Shown in pieces: positions 12,201 through 21,717 of a DNA stretch of 64,000 nucleotides; the first letter of the stretch is position 1; every line of letters begins with the position of its first letter. Both the position numbers and the translations under genes were made by a program. Below the pieces are notes generated by a model, which was given only the letters and a program-made list of their open reading frames with translations, had not been told where the DNA came from and did no database searches. The DNA lies in the NCBI GenBank assembly GCA_002189035.1, contig CM007992.1, positions 3,162,001 through 3,226,000 on the forward strand, in the 5' to 3' direction. This DNA is from Utricularia gibba (lineage: Eukaryota > Streptophyta > Magnoliopsida > Lamiales > Lentibulariaceae).

Positions 12201-12636
12201 GGTGCAGCGCGTGCAGAGGAAACTGGACCTCACCGATACGATCAAGGACGGAGCCCGTCTCGTCCTCATCGACGAAGGCATCCGTAGGCAGCTTCTCCTG
12301 GCTCTCACCGAAGACTCCAAGCTTCACATCCAAGAGGTACGTTGCAGAGCTCCATAACCAGTCCATTCATCTTCCCCCTCCTCCTCCTACATGAACCGCA
12401 AGCGCTTCCTTCGCCTTCCAGCTTGTAGATGTGTACAGACTGCTGGAAGACCAGATAGACGTTCCTTCTGCAGCCCTGCAAATGGCACAAGGTAACACAA
12501 GATGCTTGCTGCTTGCTGCCTTCTCTGGTATCATCAACTTGATGCATCTCTCTGTGTGCTTCTTCTGGTCGCAGATCTTCCCTCTGTTGCAAGAGATGTC
12601 ATGCTGTCTTGGACTTCGTCTGTGTTGTCTGACTGA
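9238..12636 (+). CDS. ABC1K1: ABC1-family atypical kinase, plastoglobule type (ABC1K1/PGR6-like)
   Basis: UbiB/ADCK-family atypical protein kinase. The closest remembered relative is Arabidopsis ABC1K1 (At4g31390, PGR6), a plastoglobule protein acting in prenyl-quinone metabolism and photosynthetic acclimation. Exon 1 starts MELVCAGCVYISAS, with a Ser/Arg-rich leader suggesting a chloroplast transit peptide, followed by ALEQLEIERGVCVPFRKYSPE. Diagnostic motifs in order are GPSFIKAGQVLANRPDI (the KxGQ motif), the alanine loop ETIAAASLGQVYRA, EDVAIKVQRPGIEPI, FGEKLLEELDYTLEARN, LVMEWIDGIRCTDPQ, and the catalytic HGDPHPGNIFAMRDG with YVDFGNVAVL. The C-terminal extension includes PERFSLVIRSLLTQEG, YPYVAKRLLTDPNP, VFQWKRLENLIVLAKENV and LVDVYRLLEDQIDVPS, ending SWTSSVLSD before TGA (12634-12636). 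The frame is maintained through about 13 exons. Confidence 0.93.
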
Positions 12637-13788
12637 AAGAAATGCTGCCCTTTTTTCTGATGTCCTCATGATCTAATGGATTCAACTTGTATATATATAT
12701 ATATACACACATATATAGTTATCCTGAAATTTTGGGTGTTGTTTTTTTTTTTTATACGAAACACAATATTTTTGAAATTAAAACTTTGATTTTTGGACAG
12801 AATGAGAGATAGTTTGGGTCAAAAGGAATTGAATTAAAATGTAATTCGTTGTTATAGCTAATGGAAAACGTTTTTATATTTTTTGAATGTATAATTCAAA
12901 ACTTGTTGTTGACAGCATTTCATGTTGCGAAAAGTTTTATCTTCGATATTTTTGGAAGAATAATCTTGGATGATGCATTATAATTATTCATGTTGATATT
13001 GTATTTTATGATAAAGTGATAAATGGATCATGAATATATTCGTAGTTTGTTGTTGTAATTTATTTGATTATTAAGGGATTTAATGGATATGAATTCACCT
13101 CCAATGAAATTAGTTTATAAAATATTTGATTCATAAAATGTTTTTATTTTTATTTGGTATTATATGTAAATTAAATGAATTTACAGGAAAAATAAAGAAA
13201 TATTTGTGGAAACAAGAATGTGATTTTTAGAAGCTATTATGTTGACAAACATTATTTATTATAATTTATAAATAAAAATAATTTTATAATTACATTTATA
13301 GAGATGTTTAGTTGTTATATAAGGTACTAAAAATGTGCGCCATTAGCATGATTAAACAGCTTTAAATGGGCGCCATGAGATTCATGTCCAATTAGGGACA
13401 AATCCGTTGTTACGAGGCCCAAAGTGAACTTAGGTACCATGTCGAAAGTAAAATCGCCCGGTGAATTTGCACGGCGGCGCGAGGATGGCGGTGTTATGCC
13501 TGTATTTGTAACCACGAGGGGGTATTAGGTATTGGCCCCGTGGATAAGCGGGTTATTTTCCTGATTGTGTCAAATTCTGGGCATATGGATTTTGTTTCTG
13601 ATTAGTTTGTGACCGGTATGGAGTTGTTGGAGCTCTGAAATTTGGTACTGGTATTCATGGTGGGCTTGCGCGGAATGGGGAGGATTACATTGCTGTGCGT
13701 AAGTTGAAATGGATGCCGCGAGCTCCATGAACTTCGAGGTGTTTTACTTGATTGGAAGGTGTTCGACGAATTGACTGACGCGGGGGAT
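12637..13788. other. AT-rich spacer upstream of PORR gene
   Basis: Includes a (TA)n tract at about 12690-12712 and a T run near 12743. GC rises after about 13330, toward the PORR gene promoter and 5' UTR. No gene is supported. Confidence 0.55.
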
Positions 13789-15021
13789 ATGAAGTTATTG
13801 TTCTCGTTAGTGTACTGTCCCTCTCTGCTTCGCATTCAGAAGCGTACTCTAGTTAACGTGAAGCTTAAATGGGCGAAGGATCCTGCTCTCGATGCGGTGG
13901 TTTCTAGAGACGAATTTCTAAAGGCTACTTGCACAATAGTTTCTTTGATCGGCTCCCAGCCGAGGTCTTCTCTCCCCGTTCATGGCATTACCAGACACCG
14001 TGGGCAATTGGGACTTCCCTTGGATCTCAAGATCTCCACCTTTCTTCGTCGATATCCGAATATTTTCGAGGAATTTTATTTTCCCGACTCTAAAGGTACT
14101 CCTGTTCCCTGTTACAGCTTAACATCAGAAGCATTCCAAGTTTACAGTCAAGAAATGCAATGTGCATTTGAAGATTGCCATGTAGATATTTTGAATAGGC
14201 TGCAGAAGTTGCTTATGCTTACAAGGCAGAGATTGCTCCCTGTACAGACCGTTGATCAACTTAGGTGGGAGTTGGGCTTGCCGTATGATTATCTAAGCAG
14301 TTTTGTTGGAAAGCACGCAGATGTATTTTCTGCTGTGGCACTTCCTGATGGCCGTTTAGGGTTGAAACTATTGAGATGGGATGATTCCTTGGCAGTATCA
14401 GCATTGGAGTCGAAAACTAATTCAAGTCTTCGAGATAACATTGGGGAGTTAGCTTTTCCTGTTGCGTTTACACGAGGATTCGGATTGAAGAAAAAGTGCA
14501 TGGAATGGTTGAATGAGTGGCAGACACTGCCCTATACAAGTCCATATGTTGATGCCTCTCACCTGGATCCTAGAACAGATGTGTCTGAAAAGAGGATAGT
14601 TGGGGTTTTCCATGAGCTTCTGCACCTAACAATTCTCAAAAAAGTGGAAAGGAAGAATGTGAGTAATCTGAGAAAGGCGCTGTCACTTCCACAGAAGTTC
14701 ACTAAGGTGTTTGAAAGGCATCCAGGTGTGTTTTACATATCACAGAAGGGGGACACTCAAACTGTTTTGCTACGTGAGGCGTATGAACATGGAAGACTGG
14801 TTGAGAAGCACCCTCTTGCTGATATATGGGGCAAATACGCAATGATGATGAGACGCGGATTCTTGGATCGAAGCAAGGGTCTATACAAGAATGAGAGGAA
14901 CCATGTCAAGCAAGAGTTGAGAGAACTGACAAGGATGAGCAAGTCTAGGCATGAATTTGAGTCTGAAACAGAAGGCAATTTGCTTTCTGATTATGAATCT
15001 GATGGAGACTGCAGAGAGTAG
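13789..15021 (+). CDS. PORR-domain protein, probable organellar intron-splicing factor
   Basis: Single-exon gene of about 410 residues starting at the ATG at 13789 (MKLLFSLVYCPSLLRIQKR). The basic, hydrophobic N-terminus fits a mitochondrial targeting peptide. The body is a plant organelle RNA recognition (PORR/DUF860) domain: VKLKWAKDPALDAVVSRDEF near residues 25-45, LDLKISTFLRRYPNIFEEFY, LPYDYLSSFVGKHADVFS, LPYTSPYVDASHLDPRTD, SEKRIVGVFHELLHLTILKK and LSLPQKFTKVFERHPGVFYIS. Known members bind group II intron RNA in mitochondria or chloroplasts. The acidic tail ends LLSDYESDGDCRE. An open frame continues upstream of the ATG but lacks another ATG. A 46-bp copy of the gene's last codons and stop occurs at 20580-20625. 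Confidence 0.9.
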   Translation: MKLLFSLVYCPSLLRIQKRTLVNVKLKWAKDPALDAVVSRDEFLKATCTIVSLIGSQPRSSLPVHGITRHRGQLGLPLDLKISTFLRRYPNIFEEFYFPDSKGTPVPCYSLTSEAFQVYSQEMQCAFEDCHVDILNRLQKLLMLTRQRLLPVQTVDQLRWELGLPYDYLSSFVGKHADVFSAVALPDGRLGLKLLRWDDSLAVSALESKTNSSLRDNIGELAFPVAFTRGFGLKKKCMEWLNEWQTLPYTSPYVDASHLDPRTDVSEKRIVGVFHELLHLTILKKVERKNVSNLRKALSLPQKFTKVFERHPGVFYISQKGDTQTVLLREAYEHGRLVEKHPLADIWGKYAMMMRRGFLDRSKGLYKNERNHVKQELRELTRMSKSRHEFESETEGNLLSDYESDGDCRE

Positions 15022-15530
15022 GAATGGGAGAAGCATTTATTCACTCATACATAATGTTTCGAGGCTCATGCTAAACAAGAACACACCATGTACTTGGGAA
15101 TACGAAGGAAATGACTGGCTATTTTTTTTTCAAGCTCTGGGCTCCTTGGAACCACTTATCCCATCCAACATCACTTGGTCCTCTGTCCTGCATAAAACAA
15201 GCATATCACAACAGGCCCTCATGGTATTTCTGAACTATTGCTGTTTCTTATTCTTTCCCAAAGGCATGAAAAATGAAAGCAAGAGCATGGCTTACACGGA
15301 ACTGATTCCACAGTTGAAATTAGCTGTTTTTTCAGAGAAATGTCAAGTGAGGACCTGAAGTTGAATATGATTATGACAAATGCAAGAGACAGGGGAACTC
15401 TTCACAAACCGTGGAAGCTCCACCGACATTCTCAAGCCCGGCCACCTCTGTCTGCTTATCAACACGAAGGAACCATTGCTTCCCGACGCCGACCACCGCG
15501 TGATGACGAATGAGGCCACACCCAACGGTC

Positions 15531-15556
15531 GTCGCCGTCGCCGTCGCCGTCGCGCC
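15531..15556. repeat. GTCGCC short tandem repeat
   Basis: About four copies of the hexamer gtcgcc in a locally GC-rich patch. This explains the arginine-rich and alanine/threonine-rich open frames crossing it. Confidence 0.75.
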
Positions 15557-17792
15557 CAATTGCCCGACGCTCAATGATGGCTCCCCGAAAATACCCGATT
15601 CGGTGGCAACTCCCGTAATTTAATGGGCCGAAGGTTTGGGTCGCAGTCTAGGAATCCGTATTTAATGTGAGCCCATTCTTGGTTAGTTGACAACAATTAT
15701 AATATTATTACAATAATTGCTGAAAATCAACGGAACCCATCCAACACTTGCATATTTCTAGCCCTGTAAAACCCTAGATTAATATAATAAAGTTATTTGT
15801 CATCGATGTATATATTTTTATGTGAATAATTGATACTCGATATACATATGTAATCAAAACTGTACAAATCAATAATTGTTAAGTTGACAAATTTAGTACA
15901 AATAATTGATTATCAAAATTGATAAATCAATGTTAAAAGGATTTTAAATGTTGGTCAAAGTTGCCTAACCGATAAACGTTAGTAGTTGATTTCGTCATAG
16001 TTAATAAAACTTAAGGTTAAAATTGTATTTTTGACAAAGCATACTGGTTACATTTGCATTATCTATGAATTATTGATGGTCGAAATTATAATAATAAAGA
16101 TTAATTGTGTGAAGTATAATAATATCATATGATCAAAACTATCATTAAATTAAAATATACTGATCTAAACTGCCAAACCGATAAACATGGTGGTCAAAAT
16201 GGCCATCTCAAAAAATATTCGTACCTGCACCAATTTCAATTATTAAATATGAACGATTTTCAAATACTTTTTTTAAAGGAATAAAAAACATGTGAAATTA
16301 TCAATTTTAAAAGAAAAAGGACAGATTTTAAGAATATTATTAATTTCTGTTGACTTTACATTATCTAGAACGTTCATTGACTTTAACATCTAAACAAATA
16401 ATCTTGAAATTATTTATTTGGTTGCGATAATTCGAAAAAAAAAATCAAATAAGTTTTCCAAATCGAATCATTGAAAAAAAAATCTTGATTTTTTTTAACA
16501 ATTGCTCCAATAATTACTATCTTTACACCTCACCCCAACTTCTATTAATTAGTCCACGATACACTTTCCAAAAATAACACCTGTGAGCGCTCTACAAAAA
16601 TCTTAAAAACTCCAATTTGCAATAGTGACTTAATTTCCTATTTTGACTTTTGGTGCTGATTTATTTTATTTTGAAAAATAAAAGTAAACGCATTGGAAGG
16701 TTCCTTTGCCATGTCAACTCCCTACCTCATAAAACCCCCCAAGACTTTATGATAAATAGCATGATAATTGACCCACTCATCAACTTCTAGTGAAAAATGC
16801 ATACATACAATGGTGTTGAGATATCTAATAATCGAAGTAGAAGTATTCAAATAATTTCGACTCCGATTGTCGTGTCGAAGGATGATCTGAGTCGAATTGA
16901 AGGTGATTTTTCTAAGTGTGATAGAGAGTGTATGTGTGTGTGTTATGAAATTGGTTGAACTTAGGTTAGTGATTAATTAGGGTTTAGGTCAACTCCCGTA
17001 AGTGAATCGTGGCCGTTGATTGGTCGCGAGGCCAATCGGACGGACGTGAGTGGATTAGAGACAATGAAGAGGGCGGGAACATTAAAAATGATGGTCAACC
17101 ATTTCGCATGTGACTAGTCACGTTTTCGGGTCAGCCTTTGCTTTGTTTGTAGGGTTGTCTCCCCTTTTTATTTATTTTATTTAATACAAATTCATTTTAA
17201 TATTCTTATTATTTTTTAATGATATAAATATTTATATTCAAGGTCATATAAAAATATGTTTTTTTATGAGAATTTTTGGGAAATTTAAAAATTTGAAATT
17301 TTTGAATTTTTGAAAAAAAAATAAAAATCGTATATATAAAAAATTGATCTTAGTACATACGATAAAAAATCATGTCTAATATAATATTAGAATAATCGTT
17401 CTATTTAAACGCATTTATATCTTGTTTTTAATCAATATAAAATATCATTACTATGTTTTTTGGTTTACATTCTCTAACTTTTAGACATTCAATGTCTTGT
17501 TAATTGTCCCCTTATTTTACCATTTGCATAAGGTTAAGTTTGGCTATTTAAATTATTCGAAACATGGAATTTGAAAAAAATTTTAAAAATTTGAACATTT
17601 GAATTTCTGAAAATTTCAGTGTCGCCCCGGAGAAACTGCGTATTTGTGGATGAGGATAGTGGAAAATGTCAACTAGACCCCAAAGGGGGGCCCACGACTC
17701 TCCCGTTTTGGCGAGCCAATAAAGTGTCCTTTCCCCAACCACATTGAAACCTGGGATCGTGAAATCTCGGCCGTTCGATTAAGACCACAACT

Positions 17793-17798
17793 TTGACT
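17793..17798 (+). promoter_or_regulatory. Candidate W-box (TTGACT)
   Basis: The TTGACT core, about 50 bases upstream of the TATA-like element of the WRKY gene, is the canonical binding site of WRKY proteins and would allow self- or cross-regulation. A single short motif can occur by chance. Confidence 0.35.
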
Positions 17799-17845
17799 CT
17801 TGTTCTTGGTCACCTGCCCGTCCGGTCAGCAATAACCGCATTCTC

Positions 17846-17855
17846 CATAAATAAG
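17846..17855 (+). promoter_or_regulatory. TATA-like box of WRKY gene
   Basis: The sequence cataaataag lies about 100 bases upstream of the ATG at 17953. It is followed by a pyrimidine-rich leader (ccctctcttctttcccc), which is typical of plant core promoters. Confidence 0.5.
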
Positions 17856-17952
17856 AGCCCTTGCTCCCTCTCTTCTTTCCCCAAGTTCACACACCCAAAT
17901 CGCTCTTGTTGCTCCATGAACTGAGCTGGAAGAAGTAGTGGGTTAGAGAAAT

Positions 17953-19079
17953 ATGGCGGTGGAGATGATGGGATACTCGGATCGGAGCGAGGAGATGGCG
18001 ATTCAGGAGGCGGCGGCGGCGGGATTGAAGTCTATGGAGCATCTGATTAGAACGGTGTCGCAACAGAATCAGCAGGCGGATTGCAGAGAGATTGCGGATT
18101 TCACGGTTTCCAGGTTCAAGAAAGTGATCTCGATTCTTGACCGGGCCGGTCACGCACGGTTCCGACGTGGCCCGGTTCAGCCACGGCTGTCGGTGCCGCC
18201 GGTGGTGGTGCACAACCCTGCTCCTCAGCCTTTTCATCCTCCGAAGACGGGCGTGTTTTCTCTCTCAACTGCGCAGCCGTTAACTCTTGATTTTACGAAG
18301 CCGGTGGCTGGGGCTTTGTTTAGGAAAAATGGGGGAGCAGGAAACGAGGTGTTTACTTTGTCGACAGCGGTTTCTACTTCTGGTAATTCCTCATCGACGT
18401 TTGTTTCGTCGATCACTGGCGAAGGAAGCGTTTCTAACGGGAAGGTCGGCGCGTTTTCAACACCTATCGGAAAGTCCCCTCTCTCCGGCAACGGGAACGC
18501 CTCGGGCTCAAAGAGATGTCGTGAGCATGAACTTTCTGATAACATCTCCGGCGGCAAAAACTCCAACTCCAGGTGTAACTGCAAAAAGAGGTCAAATGCC
18601 CCGTCAATTTCTCCTTTGACCTTCTGCTCGTCCCCAAAATCGCCAGGAAATTGAGATTTCTTTTTTTTTTTTCAAACAGAAAATCGAGGGTGAAACGGAG
18701 CATCAAAGTTCCGGCAATCAGCTCCAAAATCGCTGATATTCCACCGGATGAATATTCATGGAGAAAGTACGGACAGAAGCCCATCAAAGGATCGCCATAC
18801 CCGCGGTAAAAACCCTTTCCACTCCTCCATTCTTCAAGATCTGGATTCAATTTCTGAACCTAAAATTTCTGTGGACTCAATTTCAGAGGTTACTACAAGT
18901 GCAGCACCGTAAGAGGCTGTCCGGCCCGAAAACACGTGGAGCGCGCGACAGACGATCGGAATATGTTGATCGTGACGTACGAGGGCGAGCACCATCATTC
19001 GCATCCGGCGATCCAGGAGATCCCCGATGGCGCAATCGCCGCGGTGCCCCCGCACCTCGTCGTTTTCGAGTCTTCCTGA
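17953..19079 (+). CDS. WRKY11: Group IId WRKY transcription factor (WRKY11/17-like)
   Basis: Nuclear DNA-binding protein that recognises W-boxes; relatives AtWRKY11/17 are negative regulators of basal defence. Three exons (17953-18590, 18680-18805, 18887-19079) give 318 residues. The N-terminus has [18 protein letters not shown], then the calmodulin-binding C-motif region [18 protein letters not shown] followed by the HARF motif HARFRRGP. Mid-protein, [13 protein letters not shown] is shared with WRKY11. The basic plant zinc-cluster region precedes the single WRKY domain: [17 protein letters not shown], then [18 protein letters not shown] and [14 protein letters not shown], giving C-x5-C and H-x-H ligands. 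The second intron falls after the codon for PR in the WRKY domain, the conserved position. The gene looks intact. The choice between WRKY11 and WRKY17 is by similarity and remembered synteny. Confidence 0.93.
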
Positions 19080-20056
19080 GAAAATGCATCATCGCGCTAG
19101 TTGTGTAATTTCGTAATAGCTGGAGAATTTACAATCCGCATTGGTGTAAATTTGAATCCGAAGAAAAATGGAAAAAAAAAACTAATTTTGATTAAATTGA
19201 GAAATAAATTTAATATATTTAAATTAAACAGTAATTTTTATTTGTTAAAATATTTAAAAAATTAAAAAAATATTGAAACCATGATCCCTTGTAGAATGTG
19301 CGAGCAAAGTAAATATTTCCTGTCTTTTTTTTTCTAAAGCTATGTTTGTAAGTTGTAAAACAACATACCATTTCATGTTTTTTATAAAATTAAATTAATT
19401 CTTAAAAATTAATTTTCTATGATAAAATTTGATATAAATTTAAAAGAGAGAAAGAATTAATTCGAATGATTTTCAAACGCTAATTAAATATATTCTTCAT
19501 TTTTAATTAAAATAATATTCTATTTTAGACTAGTTTTAAATTGACTTCTAATTCTTAAATTTATACCTATATTTTTAATAATATGAAAAATCATAAATTA
19601 AATTTCTAATATAAATATAAATTTAAAAAAAATAAAAAATATATTTTCTTTACAAAAAGGCGCTTGAATAATAATGGTGAATTAATGTACCCAAACTCAA
19701 ATTGCAAATGGGTCCCTTATATGAATTTTTTTAAAAAAACAAATCATAAGTAGGAGTATTATTATGTGTATCCATGAATTATGGACATTGATTTAATATT
19801 TGTATTCAAAATTATCGGATATTGGATATTTCAAATATAAGAATTTCACGAGTATCAATTGTGTCATAAAATTAAATAATCAGGGACCTATTTTGCTAAA
19901 TTTTGAAATAATGGAGATTATTTATACTACAATGTTTAAAGAAATATTGGGAATTAATTTTGATCAAGTTTTAAATAATGTAGATTAATTTTATTTGGTT
20001 TTTAAATAATAAGTATGAACAACATATTTTTGGAGATAATTTTTGCAATTAGTTCA
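19080..20056. other. AT-rich spacer downstream of WRKY gene
   Basis: Very AT-rich with many A and T runs. It contains no supported gene; the small open frame at 19800-19988 has no recognisable features. Confidence 0.6.
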
Positions 20057-20064
20057 AAACTTGG

Positions 20065-20429
20065 GAGAGGTGCAACCAAGTCAAGTCCAGTCGAGCTTTC
20101 CGGAAGATTTGGAGCTCAATCTCGATCGCACATTTTTAGGCTCGAGCCCATCGAGCCTAGGAAAACTTGCCTCTAGCTCGGGCTCGAATCGAGCCCAGTA
20201 AAATTTGGGTCGAGCTTGGGCTCGATTTGAGCCAAAAATGTGTCTCAAGCCTAAATTCAAGCCCAAAAATGTGCCTCGAACCTTGGAATACTAAGGTCAA
20301 ACTTGGCTCGACAGCAGGATTGAGCTCGATATCGGCTCGACTCGAACTCGATCAAGCCGAGCTGTAATCGAGTTGAGCTCAAGCCAATTCGAAAAAGCTT
20401 GTGAGCCGGCTCAACTCACTTGCAGCCGT
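20065..20429. mobile_element. Small hAT-like non-autonomous element (MITE)
   Basis: A segment of about 365 bp dominated by gctcgagc/gagccc words and flanked by an exact 8-bp direct repeat, aaacttgg, at 20057-20064 and 20430-20437. Eight bases is the hAT target-duplication length. The termini are imperfect inverted repeats: GAGAGGTGCAACCAAGTCAA on the left against ACGGCTGCAAGTGAGTTGAG read inward from the right. GAGCC-rich internal sequence is common in short plant hAT-like elements. There is no coding capacity beyond accidental short frames. Confidence 0.65.
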
Positions 20430-20579
20430 AAACTTGGAGACTATTGTCATGGCATTTGGCAGTAATAATCCCCGCATTTTGACTTAATTGTAAAAACGAT
20501 TTCTAAATTTAAAATGCTCATTCCCATTATTTTAAAATCAAGTAAAATTAGTTAGCAATATTTTAAAGTTCAAGTAATA

Positions 20580-20625
20580 TGCTTTCTGATTACGAATCTG
20601 ATGGAGACTGCATAGAGTAGGAATG
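20580..20625 (+). repeat. 46-bp copy of the PORR gene 3' end
   Basis: Matches 14981-15026, which holds the last codons, stop and 5 bases of 3' UTR of the PORR gene, at 44 of 46 positions with no gaps. It still reads LSDYESDGDCIE and then TAG. Similarity stops abruptly on both sides, so this is a short gene fragment and not a second gene. Confidence 0.9.
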
Positions 20626-20653
20626 CGCTCCCTACCTAACCCAAGCGGATCCA

Positions 20654-20741
20654 AAATCACTTGCCTCGCCCAGGTCAAGTAGTGCCGACAGTGGTCACTT
20701 TTCTAAATCACTTGCCCCGGCCAGGTCAAGTGGGGCCGACC
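20654..20741. repeat. Imperfect 51-bp-period direct repeat in putative promoter
   Basis: Two 37-bp copies starting at 20654 and 20705 share aaatcacttgcc, then ccaggtcaagt and gccgac, with about five mismatches. They lie directly upstream of the TATA-like box of the small membrane-protein gene and could be duplicated cis-elements. Confidence 0.7.
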
Positions 20742-20744
20742 TTG

Positions 20745-20755
20745 TATTATATAAG
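20745..20755 (+). promoter_or_regulatory. TATA box of small membrane-protein gene
   Basis: The sequence tattatataag lies about 35-45 bases before the ATG at 20790, implying a short 5' UTR. Together with the polyadenylation signal downstream, it supports transcription of the otherwise unrecognised frame. Confidence 0.5.
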
Positions 20756-20789
20756 GCATTTGGCCGGAGACGAAGAGTGAAGTACGGCA

Positions 20790-21200
20790 ATGAGTCCCAG
20801 CTCCTTAACAACGCAGCAACTTCGGGAGGTGTTTGAGATCCTCACCGGGAGGATGATTCCTATCCCCTTGGGTATCCTTCTTGTGGCATACCAAGTACAG
20901 GGGATAGACCCTCTGCAGATCCCCATGATGAGGATCTTCATCGGCAATTTCTTCGCCTTTTGGGCGATCAATGCTCTGAACCGGATATGCCCGCCGTCCG
21001 ACGAGCTGGTGTTTCTTCTTGCTTCCTGTACGCTAATCGTCGCAAGCCTTTCCTTCTTCTCTCTCTTTGTCTCTCCCCATTACTCCTTCTATGTCCCTCT
21101 GGTGCTCTCGCCGCCCACCATCGCCGTCGTGAATTGGGAAAATGTCCGGGTGATTTACCACAAGGCTAGAAACCGGGAAGATGCCGACGCCGCAGTGTAA
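20790..21200 (+). CDS. Unrecognised small multi-pass membrane protein, 136 aa
   Basis: I do not recognise this family. The intronless frame starts MSPSSLTTQQLREVFEI and ends NREDADAAV before TAA. Four hydrophobic stretches are visible: around PIPLGILLVAYQV (residues 24-36), IFIGNFFAFWAINAL (49-63), LVFLLASCTLIVASLSFFSL (73-92) and FYVPLVLSPPTIAVV (99-113). The tail is hydrophilic and charged (NVRVIYHKARNREDADAA). Codon use is GC-richer than the surroundings and resembles the flanking real genes. A TATA-like box lies just upstream and AATAAA just downstream. Two features are unusual: it is preceded by a fragment of the PORR gene tail, and its promoter contains a 51-bp-period repeat. It could be a lineage-specific gene or a remnant of a larger membrane protein. 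Confidence 0.6.
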   Translation: MSPSSLTTQQLREVFEILTGRMIPIPLGILLVAYQVQGIDPLQIPMMRIFIGNFFAFWAINALNRICPPSDELVFLLASCTLIVASLSFFSLFVSPHYSFYVPLVLSPPTIAVVNWENVRVIYHKARNREDADAAV

Positions 21201-21245
21201 CCCGCCGGCAGTGCTTTGTAAAGAAATTTCATATTTATAGTATCA

Positions 21246-21251
21246 AATAAA
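21246..21251 (+). terminator. Polyadenylation signal AATAAA
   Basis: A canonical AATAAA lies about 50 bases after the stop codon of the small membrane-protein gene. It is the expected near-upstream element for poly(A) addition. Confidence 0.45.
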
Positions 21252-21717
21252 AGCATTTCCAACTAGTTGAATACGAATTACTTTTTTTTTTTTATCATAT
21301 TATCCGTTTTTGTATATTCAATCTTTATGACTTTGTTCTTTATTTTCGGAAAAAAGTAATTATACAATATTAGAAAAATAATTTTATTTAAACACATACA
21401 CGATGAATTAGTGTCACACGCCTCTGGCCTAAATAAATGACACTACTGTTGACAAAATTAGTCCCCCAAAATTTCTTATATACACAACCGGAAAATTGTT
21501 GGATGGGCCGGAGGAGCCCATATGATGTGGGTCCAACAGCTGGTAAGAAACCCGGCCCGGTTAGAATCCGCTCCCAGGCCTTGCGCTTCCGCCGCCTTTG
21601 CTGTTTCCTGAAAGTTCTTTTTTGAATACTGGATTGCTGATCGGTCCCCATTTTCTTCCGCGACCTAAAAGTTTGGTGAAGCGAATTCGAAAGGGAGAAG
21701 AGGGATCATGTCCGTGT
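21252..21717. other. Spacer and 5' flank of REI1-like gene
   Basis: AT-rich for the first part, then a GC-richer 5' flank from about 21480 to the ATG at 21718. Nothing else is recognised. Confidence 0.5.

Larger units (their letters stand above)
15022..17952. other. AT-rich intergenic region, promoter side of WRKY gene
   Basis: The first few hundred bases are the likely 3' UTR of the PORR gene. A GTCGCC hexamer repeat lies at about 15531-15556. The rest is AT-rich with poly-A and poly-T runs. Open frames at 15343-15577 on both strands are simple-sequence artefacts. The last 150 bases hold the WRKY promoter. Confidence 0.6.

Noticed and set aside
15343-15577. Three overlapping frames around a GTCGCC repeat
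   Set aside because: Repeat-driven arginine or Ala/Thr runs; no splice or domain support.
18464-18850. Minus-strand frame of 128 residues
   Set aside because: It is antisense to WRKY exons and introns and carries no independent signal.
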